Shown here one piece after another: positions 49,432 to 58,618 of a stretch of DNA of 60,000 nt. The notes beneath the pieces are model-generated. The model was not told the origin of the DNA. It did no database searches and worked only from the letters and a program-made list of their open reading frames with translations. The stretch's first letter is position 1. The number at the start of each line of letters is the position of its first letter. The position numbers were made by a program, and so were the translations under genes. Source of the stretch: Strigamia acuminata (taxonomy: Eukaryota > Arthropoda > Chilopoda > Geophilomorpha > Linotaeniidae); contig OX442323.1 of the NCBI GenBank assembly GCA_949358305.1, positions 1,614,001-1,674,000 of the forward strand. The letters are read 5' to 3'.

Positions 49432-51663
49432 AAATTATTTTTTCAAAATTTATTTCTAAATAAATAAATAAATTGATTTAGTGTGTGCGCGCGCGCGAGG
49501 GTTGAAAACAAAAGCTGGATTGAATGAGCAAATGGAATGATCAAGTTGTAAAAGGAAAAGTAAAAAAAAGAATGCATTTATTTGGGAATTGCCTTTATTG
49601 ATAGGCACAAGATGTTTAAGAATTTAATTAAAACGCGTTGGTGAGGAAAGATTGGAATTTTTAAAAAGCAAAGAGTGCATAAAAAAAAATAGAAAAAAAG
49701 AAAAAAGAAATGGGGACAAATGAGATCGTGTGTTTGGTTTACCAAGGCCCCCTCCTCCGCCCCCTGCCTGCCTTTTCCACTCTTTGTTCGCATTAAAAAG
49801 TGCAATAAGAGCGATTTTAATTTCAACTCGTGATTAGGGATGAAAGGCGAAATGGAAATAATAAAAAACTGGTTAAACGAATTGAATGTAAATGATATTT
49901 GAGAGCGGTTGCTAATTCAATTTGAAACGCAATAAAGTTTTTTGTCACGTTGGATTTATGTCTCGGATTTAAAATGAAGACACAAGTTGAATGTCAACAG
50001 CCCCATTTTGCTTTTTGCTTTTGAAAAGTGGAAAACGTGAAATAGACGCTGCAAGTGCGCGCGTAAATCATGCGACTCTACTTGTACGTGAAGATAATGA
50101 AAAAGAAAAAATTGTGGGACAAAAATATGAAAATTTAGCACTTTAATTGGATATTTAATGGTTTAATATGTGTGGCCTGGGCTGTTAATTTGCACAGTAA
50201 ATTGCAGTGGCAAGGGCAAAAAGGGGGTTGCGTGTGTGGGAGGCAAGGGAGTAATGATGTAAATTGAAAAACATTGTCAGCGGCACAAATAAGCTGCACC
50301 TTCTTCTTTTTTTCTTTTCTTTTAAAGGACGAGTTTTTTCTTTTTTACTTTTTGTATGTAGAAATGAGCTGAAATGATTGCCAACGTTTCTCCGAGTCAC
50401 AGTGCTTAATGAATTTGCACTGGGCTTATTCGCACTCGCATTTTACCATTAACGCGGTGCAATGCAGTGCAGTGCAGCGAAGCGCAGCGACGAGCTCACG
50501 AGGTAATTGAAAAATATAACAAATTTGAGGATTAATTCGATTAAGGTTTGAAAAATAATAATTTTTGAAATTTGCAATTGATTGAGTTGTCGTAATGAGA
50601 AAATAAATTGAAAAATGTCGTGATGTTTGGCTTTGAAATGTGGCACCCAATTAAGCGGGGGCCGCGTTTTAAAACCAATTGCCGAGCCATTTTAGGCTAA
50701 ATCGCTATTAGCCTGTTGGCCAATTACAGCAGCGAGCTTTACCATTAACCCAGCGTGTAATTGAGGTTTGCCTCTTTATGAATGTTGGTTGGGGCTTTTT
50801 ATTGGGAATCCGCCTTGGCCACAATTGCTCGACTGGACTCTGATGATTGAGACAAATTGAGCTGGATAGTCCTCTGGGGAGAAATGAACAAGTTGGCAGA
50901 TGAAAGCGAAAGCGAAAGCTTAAATTGAGCTAGTGTTGCAACAAGAAGCTTCTTCTTGCTCAACCAACTGGATTAGCGCCATCCTCGGGGAACTTTAACA
51001 TCTCTCCATTTTTTTCCTTTTCCCTAAATGTTTAAATGAATGAATGAATGAATGAATAAATGAAAATACAAAAGGGGACGAAACCACCGCACAAGACAAG
51101 ACCCGAAAGACTTAACCACGTAAACCAGGTAATTGTAAGCCCGCTAATTGAAACAATCGGCATTGAAACGAGGCTCGGAGAAAGTGCATTTTTTTGACGC
51201 ACTCAAAATAAACATTTGAGAATAACTTGGCCTTAATATGAAACAATCTCGCCTAATTGACAGGAATGGTTGGCATTGCGAGCAATAAATTTGATTGTGC
51301 GCAAGAAAAAGGGCAGCGGTGTGGAAAAAATTGTACAAGATACTTTTGTGAACACGTGTGCAAAGTCATGGCATGTTTAATGTTTAATTTTATCCGTATG
51401 CACGTACGTCGAAGCGTTTGAAAAAAGGAAATTGTTTATTTTACAAGTGAAAGATTGCTTTTAAAAACGCTGTTATCTTTTGCAGAGAACAGATTGAGTA
51501 GGGATCGATACCGGAGAAGTTAGTTGCCCATTCTTGTCTCGTTTGTCATCTTTTGCTCACATGTGTTGTTCATTGAGGTTAATTTCTTGGCATTGTGCAC
51601 GCTTGTCGTCTTTGCACTTGCATTTTTTTTCTTTTTTTTTTCTTTAAATTTTTTTTTTTTTTT

Positions 51664-51664
<1 letters not shown>

Positions 51665-51694
<30 letters not shown>
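51665..51694. repeat. TTTA microsatellite
   Basis: TTTA units following a long T-rich stretch. Confidence 0.85.
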
Positions 51695-51695
<1 letters not shown>

Positions 51696-52187
51696 AAGAA
51701 GAGAATTGAAATGTCATATTCTAAATAGGGAGTCGGGAAAATTGTTTGGGAATTAAAAATAGGTTTTCTAAATGGGCATAACTGCAATGCCACGAGAGAA
51801 GAATGTGAGCGGGCATTCCAAAGATAAATAAGTGAAGTCACACAAATAGAAAAGCCAGAAAAAGTCAAATAGAGAAGGAAAAAAAATGTTGGAATTGGTT
51901 AATTCGGGGAGAATTTGACTTTTGCTCGTCATTAATGGATATCAAATATTTGTTTTCGGTATTTCCCCATGTTTATTCGCCGCATTGCATCCATTAAGAC
52001 GCATGCGCTTTGTAATCTTGACGTTTTGATATCCATTTTATTTTATATTTATATTATGTTGTCTTGTGCAAAGAGATTAGAACTCCTCAAGTTTCACTTT
52101 CTCCCTGAGGTCTCTGTAATGATTAGGTGTTTTTTTTCTTCTTTTTCTTTCTTTCGTTTCTTTCTTCTTTTCTTGTTGTGTGTATAT

Positions 52188-52731
52188 TGTTACGAGCGCA
52201 GACCTCGCTGTACGACAGCGGGCCTAAACGCTCTGTTTAGAGAATTAATTCTGAAAGCTCTCACTAGGCACACTGGAGTTTCCAAATCCGCTCACCAGTT
52301 GTCACTGTGTTAATTATGCACAGGGCAACTGGACTAATCAATCAAGTAGAGCGGGGGTGGACCCAGAGTTTACCTGGTGAGCTAAGTGGGTTTGAGAGAG
52401 CAGAAATGTTCTGAGCCTCAAACAGTTAACATGGTAAGTAAAGGCTTCTGTGGACCAGCGCACACAGCGCTTGGTCCCACCCCGCCTTTCCAAATTCATA
52501 GAGATATAATTTGATTATCATTCTTGCTTTCTTGCTTTATGTTTATGTAAAATAAAGGATTATGTTTATCATTTGATTTTGTTAAGTTTGTAATAAGTCC
52601 CATAGAATAAAAGAGATTTATTTAAATGATAAATCAGTTCTCTCAATCATTTCACCTAAAGGATTTCAAGGTCTTTGCTAAATTAATTAGCATTTGTTAT
52701 GTGTGTGGATCACCCCAACCCACACGTAACA
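52188..52731 (+). repeat. 5' long terminal repeat (544 bp)
   Basis: It begins TGTTACG and ends CGTAACA, a perfect 7-bp terminal inverted repeat with canonical TG/CA ends, and is followed three bases later by the primer-binding site. Inside are three inverted repeats (52206-52220; 52295-52332; 52452-52477), an AT-rich TATA-like stretch (AGATATAATTTG near 52502) and two AATAAA hexamers (52551-52556 and 52606-52611) that could mark the R region. It can be confirmed only against the 3' copy, which is outside the window. Confidence 0.85.
52551..52611 (+). terminator. LTR polyadenylation signals
   Basis: There are two AATAAA hexamers, at 52551-52556 and 52606-52611. In the 3' LTR copy one of these would direct cleavage. 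Which one is used cannot be told. Confidence 0.4.
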
Positions 52732-52734
52732 AAG

Positions 52735-52748
52735 TGGTGGAGATGCGG
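52735..52748 (+). other. primer-binding site, tRNA-Ala type
   Basis: TGGTGGAGATGCGG lies three bases after the LTR. Its complement, CCGCATCTCCACCA, is the 3' end of eukaryotic tRNA-Ala as I recall it, including the CCA tail. A 14-base match right after an LTR is the expected minus-strand primer site. Confidence 0.75.
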
Positions 52749-52950
52749 AATTAAAAGACCCTGTATAATTGCTTTATTTAAGAGCTAAAATGTTAGTAAA
52801 AATCTGGAATTTTGAGTAAAATAGTTGAAAATTTGTCCCTGAAAATGAGTAAGGTTGAGAAAGCAAATTGCCTATAATATTATCAGATTTGAAAGCAAAT
52901 AAAGAGACTTGTGAAAATCAATTTTAGTGTGAAAATTGAGAATTGGGAAT

Positions 52951-53100
52951 GAATATTTAATTGTTTTGTGTGAAAATGTTGAATATTTAATTATCTTGTG
53001 TAAAAGTGTTGAATATTTAAGTGTTTGAGTTGAAACTGAGCATGAATGTTAAATGAGTTTGCATGTTACTGAATATTTAATTAGTTGAAAACAATTAAAC
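52951..53100 (+). repeat. 30-bp tandem repeat in leader (about five units)
   Basis: GAATATTTAA recurs at 52951, 52981, 53011 and 53071, at exact multiples of 30 bp. The units share a TGTGTGAAAATGTT-type second half. Confidence 0.75.
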
Positions 53101-53291
53101 AGTATTTTAGAATTAAAGCCTAGTTTTAATGATAAATCATTTTAAGGTTATACATATTTTGAATAATTTTAAGAATTGTAAATAGTTTTAAAACAATTTT
53201 AACTCATGCACAGTTATAAGTAATAATATTATGAATTATTTTCTTTTCTCCTTAGCATGGTGAAAGTGTTTTAGTGATTAGTGTTTCACAG

Positions 53292-53293
53292 GT
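53292..53293 (+). other. candidate 5' splice site for subgenomic RNA
   Basis: TTCACAG/GTGAGG matches the metazoan donor consensus closely and lies upstream of the gag ATG. It is the position expected of the major donor in retroviruses and env-bearing Gypsy elements. The proposed partner is the acceptor ending at 58616. Confidence 0.5.
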
Positions 53294-53510
53294 GAGGTGA
53301 ATTTGTGTTTTGTGAGTGTGTGCCTTCTATGGTTGGAGTGGATCCATATTGAAGCTGGATCCTTCAAATATAACATTTCGCAAGAAATCATCAAGTATAA
53401 TTGCGGAAGACAGAGAGCGACACTACACATTAACAACAGAATTCAAGTCTGATGAACATTTGGATAGTGAGATAGAACCAGAGGATAGTGAACCTCTAGA
53501 AGAAGTCAAG

Positions 53511-54578
53511 ATGGCGACTAGCTCAACTGCAACGTTGGAAACCCTATTAAAAGGACTAGTAGTGCAAAAGCGCAATCCAGTCAATTATGATACCAGAACG
53601 GGGAACATTGACGAATGGATTGTTGGTTATGAAGCGATTGTTGCTACGGATACGGAACGTGCCAAGCATCTGCCGATTGTAATGAAGGAAGATGCGCTCT
53701 CCTGGTACGTCGAGCAGCTACAAGCTAACCCTAGCTGGGCTTGGGACGAATGGAAAGCAGCATTGCAGAAAAAATTCCGCCGTAGGCCCGAGCACGTCCT
53801 CAATACCCTACACGCCCTTAAGCATGAAGAAGGGACAGCCATTGACTTTATTAAGAAAGTTCTCCACTTGTGTTCATTTGCCAGACCAGCCCTCAGTGAA
53901 ACCCAGAAAATCAACTATGTCTATCAGGCTATGAAACAGCCGATAAAAGACAGGTTGATGACAGTTTTTCCTACAGCTATGGATGATTTGATGGAAAGAG
54001 TTCAGCTTTATGAAGCCCATGGAGTGAAGGAAGATCCGTCGACAGCTTTACTGACCCTTGTACAGAAACTTGTGGCTGACAAGGCGACCGTCGCACCGTC
54101 AACTTATTTGACTGGAGTGGCAGAAGCCCCAAAGTCGCTCGCAGAACTTGTAGCAGAAAACAACTTTCTAAAAGAACAGAATATGTTTTTGCAGAATGGC
54201 GTATTGCAAGAGACGATCTCTCCAATTTTCCATCAAGGGACTTGGTTTACCCCAGTCAACAATCAGCGTCAAGGAGGAAAATTTTTCCAAGGAACCCAGC
54301 AGAAGCAGCAGCAATTCCAGCAAAGTTCTCCGCAGAACTGGCAGAATTTTCAGCAGCAGCAAACTGGACCCGGATGTTTCCATCAGCCCAACTGCACCTG
54401 CTGTGCGTCACAAAACAGAGGTGGCGGTGGGAAGAGGCGTGATACTTGGCGTTATAATAATAAGAATAATGAAGAAAATAACAGTAACCAAGGAAATGGT
54501 CCTGCTAACAATAACAGCGGTAATAACCAAGCAAGAAATCCACCTGGGAATCAAAAACAACAGAACCGGGGAAACTAG
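53511..54578 (+). CDS. gag: Gag structural polyprotein
   Basis: 355 residues from the first ATG of the frame (context AAGATGGCG); the frame is open without ATG back to 53316. Residues about 30-175 form a helix-rich domain like the retrotransposon Gag capsid region, with a SWYVEQLQ segment at 64-71 and FRRRP at 89-93. A Gln-rich linker follows (about 260-285). There is then a small Cys/His cluster, C289, H291, C295, C297 and C298, which is not the usual CX2CX4HX4C knuckle, and an Asn-rich basic tail with RGGGGKRR near 303-310. Gag would package the element RNA into virus-like particles. The ORF ends at TAG 54576-54578, directly after a -1 slippery heptamer. Gag function is inferred from position, size and composition. 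Confidence 0.9.
   Translation: MATSSTATLETLLKGLVVQKRNPVNYDTRTGNIDEWIVGYEAIVATDTERAKHLPIVMKEDALSWYVEQLQANPSWAWDEWKAALQKKFRRRPEHVLNTLHALKHEEGTAIDFIKKVLHLCSFARPALSETQKINYVYQAMKQPIKDRLMTVFPTAMDDLMERVQLYEAHGVKEDPSTALLTLVQKLVADKATVAPSTYLTGVAEAPKSLAELVAENNFLKEQNMFLQNGVLQETISPIFHQGTWFTPVNNQRQGGKFFQGTQQKQQQFQQSSPQNWQNFQQQQTGPGCFHQPNCTCCASQNRGGGGKRRDTWRYNNKNNEENNSNQGNGPANNNSGNNQARNPPGNQKQQNRGN
54569..54575 (+). promoter_or_regulatory. -1 ribosomal frameshift heptamer G GGA AAC
   Basis: The heptamer is in register with gag codons (CGG GGA AAC TAG), fits X XXY YYZ, and sits directly before the gag stop. The -1 frame is the pol frame and stays open to 58480. The same heptamer serves as a gag-pro slip site in type D retroviruses. 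No strong downstream stem-loop was found by eye. Confidence 0.75.
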
Positions 54579-57500
54579 TAGTGCCACAAAGACAGTTAAA
54601 AAGTAGGCGTAGGAGAAGAAGAATGAGAAGGAAGTTGGAAATAGTTGACATTAACACCACTGAAGAAATGCTGACAATACCTGTCGTAGTGAACAATTTA
54701 GAAGTCAAAGGTGTATTGGATTCAGGTGGATATAGAAATATTATAAGTGAGGAACTGGCTGATAGATTGCAACTGTCACGTCGGCTTTGCCCTTATATCA
54801 AATTGAGGGTAATTGATAACTCCTTAATATCTCCTGAAGGAATTGGGAAAATTACAGTCACTATTGGAAGATTGGACTACAGCATGGAGGTATTAGTAGT
54901 GCGGGGATTTGGTCATGAGCTCTTACTAGGTGATCCTTTCCTCAAACAAGCAGGGTGTGTGTTGGACTATGACCGACGGAAGGTCTTTGTGGGGCGAAAA
55001 AGTGAAGGATTTAAACCGGAAGTTTTTCCAATGTCAAGAAATTATCTGGAACAAACATTTATTGGCAGACTTACTAAATCAATAAAAATTCCAGCAATGC
55101 ACGAATGCATGCTTTTCATTGGAGTGAACAATAATAAAACTAATGAAGATTTGTTTGCAGAGCCATTATCCAATTTGACTGATAGATTGGGAGTAATTGG
55201 CTGTAAAACTCTAACTACATTTAAGGATGGATCAGGCATAATGCGAGTTGCGAATCCGACGAAGAAGGCGGTTTATCTGCAGAAAGGAACAGCGATTGCC
55301 AAGGCATACCACGTCATTGACATTGGTAGTTTTGAGGAGCAGCCACCTAATGGCTTGAACTTTGATTCCGCCGTGTCAAGTGATCTACTGGATACAAACC
55401 AAAAGGAGCAGCTGAAGAGCCTACTGCGTAAGAATGAAGATAGATTTGCCACTTCAGATCAGGATTTAGGCAGAGTAAAGGTCTACAAGCATAAAATAGA
55501 CACAGGTGATGCACAGCCAATTCACCTGCAGCCATATCGCCGATCCATGAAAGAGAAAGAAGTCGAAGCAGAGGAAACCCAGAAACTGCTTGAAATGGAT
55601 GTAATCAGAGAGTCCGAGAGTCCATGGAGTGCGCCAGTGCTTTTAATTAAGAGACGTGATGGCAAATGGCGGTTTTGTGTTGATTGGAGGCGGCTGAATG
55701 CAGTGACTAAGAAGATGGTTTACCCACTCCCCCGAATCGACGACACCTTAGACCAACTGTCAGGTGCGAAGTATTTTTCCATGATGGATTTAATCCAGGG
55801 ATATTTCCAAGTCGAGATTGATGAGGAGGATAAGGAAAAGACTGCGTTCACAACGTCTTCCGGTCATTACGAATTTAATGTACTGGGCCAGGGCTTGTGT
55901 AATAGTCCTGCGGCATTCCAAAAGCTCATGAACAAAGTGCTTGGTAACCTCCTAGGAAAAGTGTGTATAGCCTACTTGGACGATCTGATCATCTTTTCAA
56001 AGACATTCGACCAGCATTTGGTTGATTTAGACAACGTCTTTTCGAAATTGCGCACGGCGAATTTAAAGGTCAAATTAAGTAAATGCACTTTTGGAACGGA
56101 TACCATTAAGTATTTGGGACACGTCATCAATGCAAAAGGAGTTTCACCGGATCCACGTAATTTGGAGTCCGTGGCGAAGTTCCCAAAACCAACAACAGTA
56201 AAGCAGTTGCAAGGATTTCTTGGATTATGTTCTTATTATCGCAAATTTATTCGTGGTTTTTCAGACGTGTCCAAGTGCCTTGTAAATCTGACAAAGAAAG
56301 AAGAAAAGTATGATTGGGGACCGCCACACGATGAAGCGTTCCAGAAGCTGAAGACGGCCCTAACGACAGTTCCAGTGCTGGCTCATCCAAATTTCAGCGA
56401 GCCCTTTATGATCTCTACTGACGCCAGTGCATATGGATTAGGAGTTGTGCTGAAACAAAAGATAAATAAACAAGAACATGTCGTAGCCTACGCTAGCCGA
56501 CTGCTTAGCAAAGCAGAGCAGAATTATGATACGACAGAACGTGAGTGCCTTGCGATCATCTTTGGCATACAAAAGTTCCGACCTTACTTGTATGGCCAAA
56601 AATTCTACGTTATTACGGACCATTCAGCGTTGCAGTGGCTCAAAACTGTGAGAAATCCCAACGGACGACTCACCAGATGGTCACTCCAATTGGTGGACTA
56701 TGACTATGAGGTCATTCACAAGAGTGGTAAAAAACATCAAGATGCAGATGCGTTAAGTCGTATTCCTGAGGCAGTGGGCGAAGAAGAAATAATTGATTTA
56801 CCTTTGTTGCTACTGGAAAATCTGGACCTACCTGCCGAGCAGCGAAAGGATCAGAAGCTGAAGGAATACGTTGATGCACTTCGAGATATTGAGCGCCTTT
56901 CGAAAAAGAAGAGACGATCTTTACAACAGTTCGTGCTCCAGGATGAAGTTTTGTTCAGAAGGAAGAATTTCCTGGGCAACGAAAGGTTACTGCTGGTTGT
57001 GCCAAAACACTTACAGCAAGATGTTCTGCACGAGATGCATGATGGCCTTCCAGGAGCTCATCTGGGCCTGTCGAAAACTTGGAAAAGAATAAGCACCAGA
57101 TTCCATTGGCCCAGAATTTATGCAGAGGTCAGAGACTACGTCTTGTCCTGCAAGAAGTGCGCTGCAGCAAAAACAGATACCACACCACCAAAAGGATTAT
57201 TGCAGCCCTGGACAACCGTGACCAGACCATTCCAAAGAGTAGGAATGGACACTTTAGGAAAATTCCCGACTTCAAAGAAAGGGAATAATTATGTGTTTGT
57301 TATGACGGACTATCTATCTAGAGCGGTCTGTGCGAGAGCGTCACCAACTTGCACGGCCATTGCAGCAGCGGATGCTTTAGTTTATGAGATAATGGTGAAA
57401 GAAGGATCTCCAAGGGAAATTCTGACTGACCGTGGTACAGAATACAGAAATGAATTGATGGAGGAGGTCTCGAGACTCTATAAATCAAAACATAAAACAA

Positions 57501-58480
57501 CTAGCGGATATCATGCCAGGACAAACGGTTTAACGGAGCGTTTTAACGCAACACTTGCGAAAATGCTTCTGAACTACGTAAATGAAGATCATACGGACTG
57601 GGATGATTTCCTGCCACACCTGTTATTCTCGTACAACACGTCGGTTCACGAGACAACTGGATATACCCCATACTTTTTATTAAGGGGGTATGAAGCAGAT
57701 GTTAACGTCGATGTGAATCTGAATCTCCCGAAGAAGGAATTCACTTTGAGAACTGCCAAATTCATCGAGGCAGCAAGGAGAATCTCAAACCAGAGACTGG
57801 AGCAGATGTCAGCTAAAAGCAAAGAAAGATTTGATAAGAACAGAAAGGTTGTGGAGTTCGAGCCTGGAGAATACGTTTATTTGAAAAAACCGAACAGAAA
57901 GGTTGGACTCAGTGAGAAATTACTGCCACAATATTCTGGTCCTTACGAAATAGTGCGCCGAACTGCACCAAACGATTACCAAATAGTAGATTCAACTGGT
58001 AAAAAATCAGACATTGTAAATGTAGAAAGGTTAAAACCTTACAAGCCAAGGAAAGAAGTATCCATAATTATGGATAGGAATAGTGAAACTGAGGTGAAGG
58101 CGGAAAATTCTAACAAAACTAAGTTGATGGAAAGTAAAGGAATTGAAGAAGTTAGAATTAACACTAAAAAATCACTAAAACAATCAAAAAAACCATGCAC
58201 AGAAAGATTCATAAGTGATGAAGATCAGATTTCTTTAAAGTCGTTGTTCGAACCGGAGGAGACGACGGGAAAACGGTTGAAAGAATTGCCGCTGGTCGGC
58301 GATAAAGACGAAACGTCGGAGAAACGTTTGACGAAATTGCCACTAGATGGCGATAAAAGAAAAACGTCAGGACAGCGTTCGCGGAAATTGCCACCAGAGG
58401 GCGTCGTCGACGAAACACGTGACTTCCGTTTTAAGCATTTAAGACCGCGAGCACGGACGAATTATCGTCAGTTCTACTGA
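54575..58480 (+). CDS. pol: Pol polyprotein: protease, reverse transcriptase, RNase H, integrase
   Basis: About 1,300 residues with no ATG near the front, so it is expected as a Gag-Pol frameshift product; GTG at 54581 is taken as residue 1. Aspartic protease: D47-S48-G49 (DSG rather than DTG) with LLLGDPF at 114-120. Reverse transcriptase: about 320-520, D403 and the YLDD box 465-468. RNase H: about 605-725, D614, E655, D680. Integrase: zinc motif H820, H827, C857, C860; core D890, D950, E986 (DD35E). A C-terminal GPYEIV...NDYQIVDSTGK region follows (about 1120-1150), with no clear chromodomain. The last 75 residues hold three 17-residue tandem units, then a basic tail. Protease cuts the polyprotein, RT/RNase H make cDNA, integrase inserts it. 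All active residues are intact. Confidence 0.96.
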   Translation, partial: LVVPQRQLKSRRRRRRMRRKLEIVDINTTEEMLTIPVVVNNLEVKGVLDSGGYRNIISEELADRLQLSRRLCPYIKLRVIDNSLISPEGIGKITVTIGRLDYSMEVLVVRGFGHELLLGDPFLKQAGCVLDYDRRKVFVGRKSEGFKPEVFPMSRNYLEQTFIGRLTKSIKIPAMHECMLFIGVNNNKTNEDLFAEPLSNLTDRLGVIGCKTLTTFKDGSGIMRVANPTKKAVYLQKGTAIAKAYHVIDIGSFEEQPPNGLNFDSAVSSDLLDTNQKEQLKSLLRKNEDRFATSDQDLGRVKVYKHKIDTGDAQPIHLQPYRRSMKEKEVEAEETQKLLEMDVIRESESPWSAPVLLIKRRDGKWRFCVDWRRLNAVTKKMVYPLPRIDDTLDQLSGAKYFSMMDLIQGYFQVEIDEEDKEKTAFTTSSGHYEFNVLGQGLCNSPAAFQKLMNKVLGNLLGKVCIAYLDDLIIFSKTFDQHLVDLDNVFSKLRTANLKVKLSKCTFGTDTIKYLGHVINAKGVSPDPRNLESVAKFPKPTTVKQLQGFLGLCSYYRKFIRGFSDVSKCLVNLTKKEEKYDWGPPHDEAFQKLKTALTTVPVLAHPNFSEPFMISTDASAYGLGVVLKQKINKQEHVVAYASRLLSKAEQNYDTTERECLAIIFGIQKFRPYLYGQKFYVITDHSALQWLKTVRNPNGRLTRWSLQLVDYDYEVIHKSGKKHQDADALSRIPEAVGEEEIIDLPLLLLENLDLPAEQRKDQKLKEYVDALRDIERLSKKKRRSLQQFVLQDEVLFRRKNFLGNERLLLVVPKHLQQDVLHEMHDGLPGAHLGLSKTWKRISTRFHWPRIYAEVRDYVLSCKKCAAAKTDTTPPKGLLQPWTTVTRPFQRVGMDTLGKFPTSKKGNNYVFVMTDYLSRAVCARASPTCTAIAAADALVYEIMVKEGSPREILTDRGTEYRNELMEEVSRLYKSKHKTTSGYHARTNGLTERFNATLAKMLLNYVNEDHTDWDDFLPHLLFSYNTSVHETTGYTPYFLLRGYEADVNVDVNLNLPKKEFTLRTAKFIEAARRISNQRLEQMSAKSKERFDKNRKVVEFEPGEYVYLKKPNRKVGLSEKLLPQYSGPYEIVRRTAPNDYQIVDSTGKKSDIVNVERLKPYKPRKEVSIIMDRNSETEVKAENSNKTKLMESKGIEEVRINTKKSLKQSKKPCTERFISDEDQISLKSLFEPEETTGKRLKELPLVGDKDETSEKRLTKLPLDGDKRKTSGQRSRKLPPEGVVDETRDFRFKHLRPRARTNYRQFY
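58259..58411 (+). repeat. three 51-bp tandem units at the 3' end of pol, two with clear CTCF-like motifs
   Basis: Units lie at 58259-58309, 58310-58360 and 58361-58411. In protein each reads roughly (E/K)T(S/T)xxRxxxLPxxG. At equal 51-bp spacing they carry CCGCTGGTCGGCG (58289), CCACTAGATGGCG (58340) and CCACCAGAGGGCG (58391). The last two match the CTCF core as known from animals. Confidence 0.75.
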
Positions 58481-58618
58481 ACCCGTCTTACCGTAAACTC
58501 GACCTGATCGAGTGATAAAGTGAGATAGGTGAATTAAACTGTTGAATTTTGGATTGAATTTGGACTTAGAAATTGTTTGAATTTTGAGTTGGATTTTAAC
58601 TTAGAAAATTTTTCAGCA
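58481..58618 (+). other. pol-ORF3 spacer ending in a candidate splice acceptor
   Basis: 138 bp without coding signal. It ends TTTTAACTTAGAAAATTTTTCAG followed by CA and the ORF3 ATG: a branch-point-like TTTTAAC, then a T-rich tract and AG at 58615-58616. This is a good acceptor placed two bases before the start codon. Confidence 0.6.

Larger units (their letters stand above)
46600..52187. other. intergenic DNA downstream of dac
   Basis: AT-rich with homopolymers and simple repeats. A G-rich run at 47341-47372 has quadruplex potential. A small GC-richer open frame lies at 49261-49431. No recognisable gene was found on either strand up to the retrotransposon. Confidence 0.6.
52749..53510 (+). 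other. retrotransposon leader, with 30-bp tandem repeats and a splice donor
   Basis: AT-rich leader between the primer site and the gag ATG. Five 30-bp units run from 52951 to 53100, each starting at or near GAATATTTAA; units 1-3 and 5 are clear and unit 4 has diverged. A strong donor CAG/GTGAGG has its GT at 53292-53293. From 53316 the gag frame is already open without an ATG. Confidence 0.7.

Noticed and set aside
54576-54640. A pseudoknot or stem-loop stimulating the frameshift
   Set aside because: Only a weak five-pair stem with wobbles and a 20-base loop could be found by eye.
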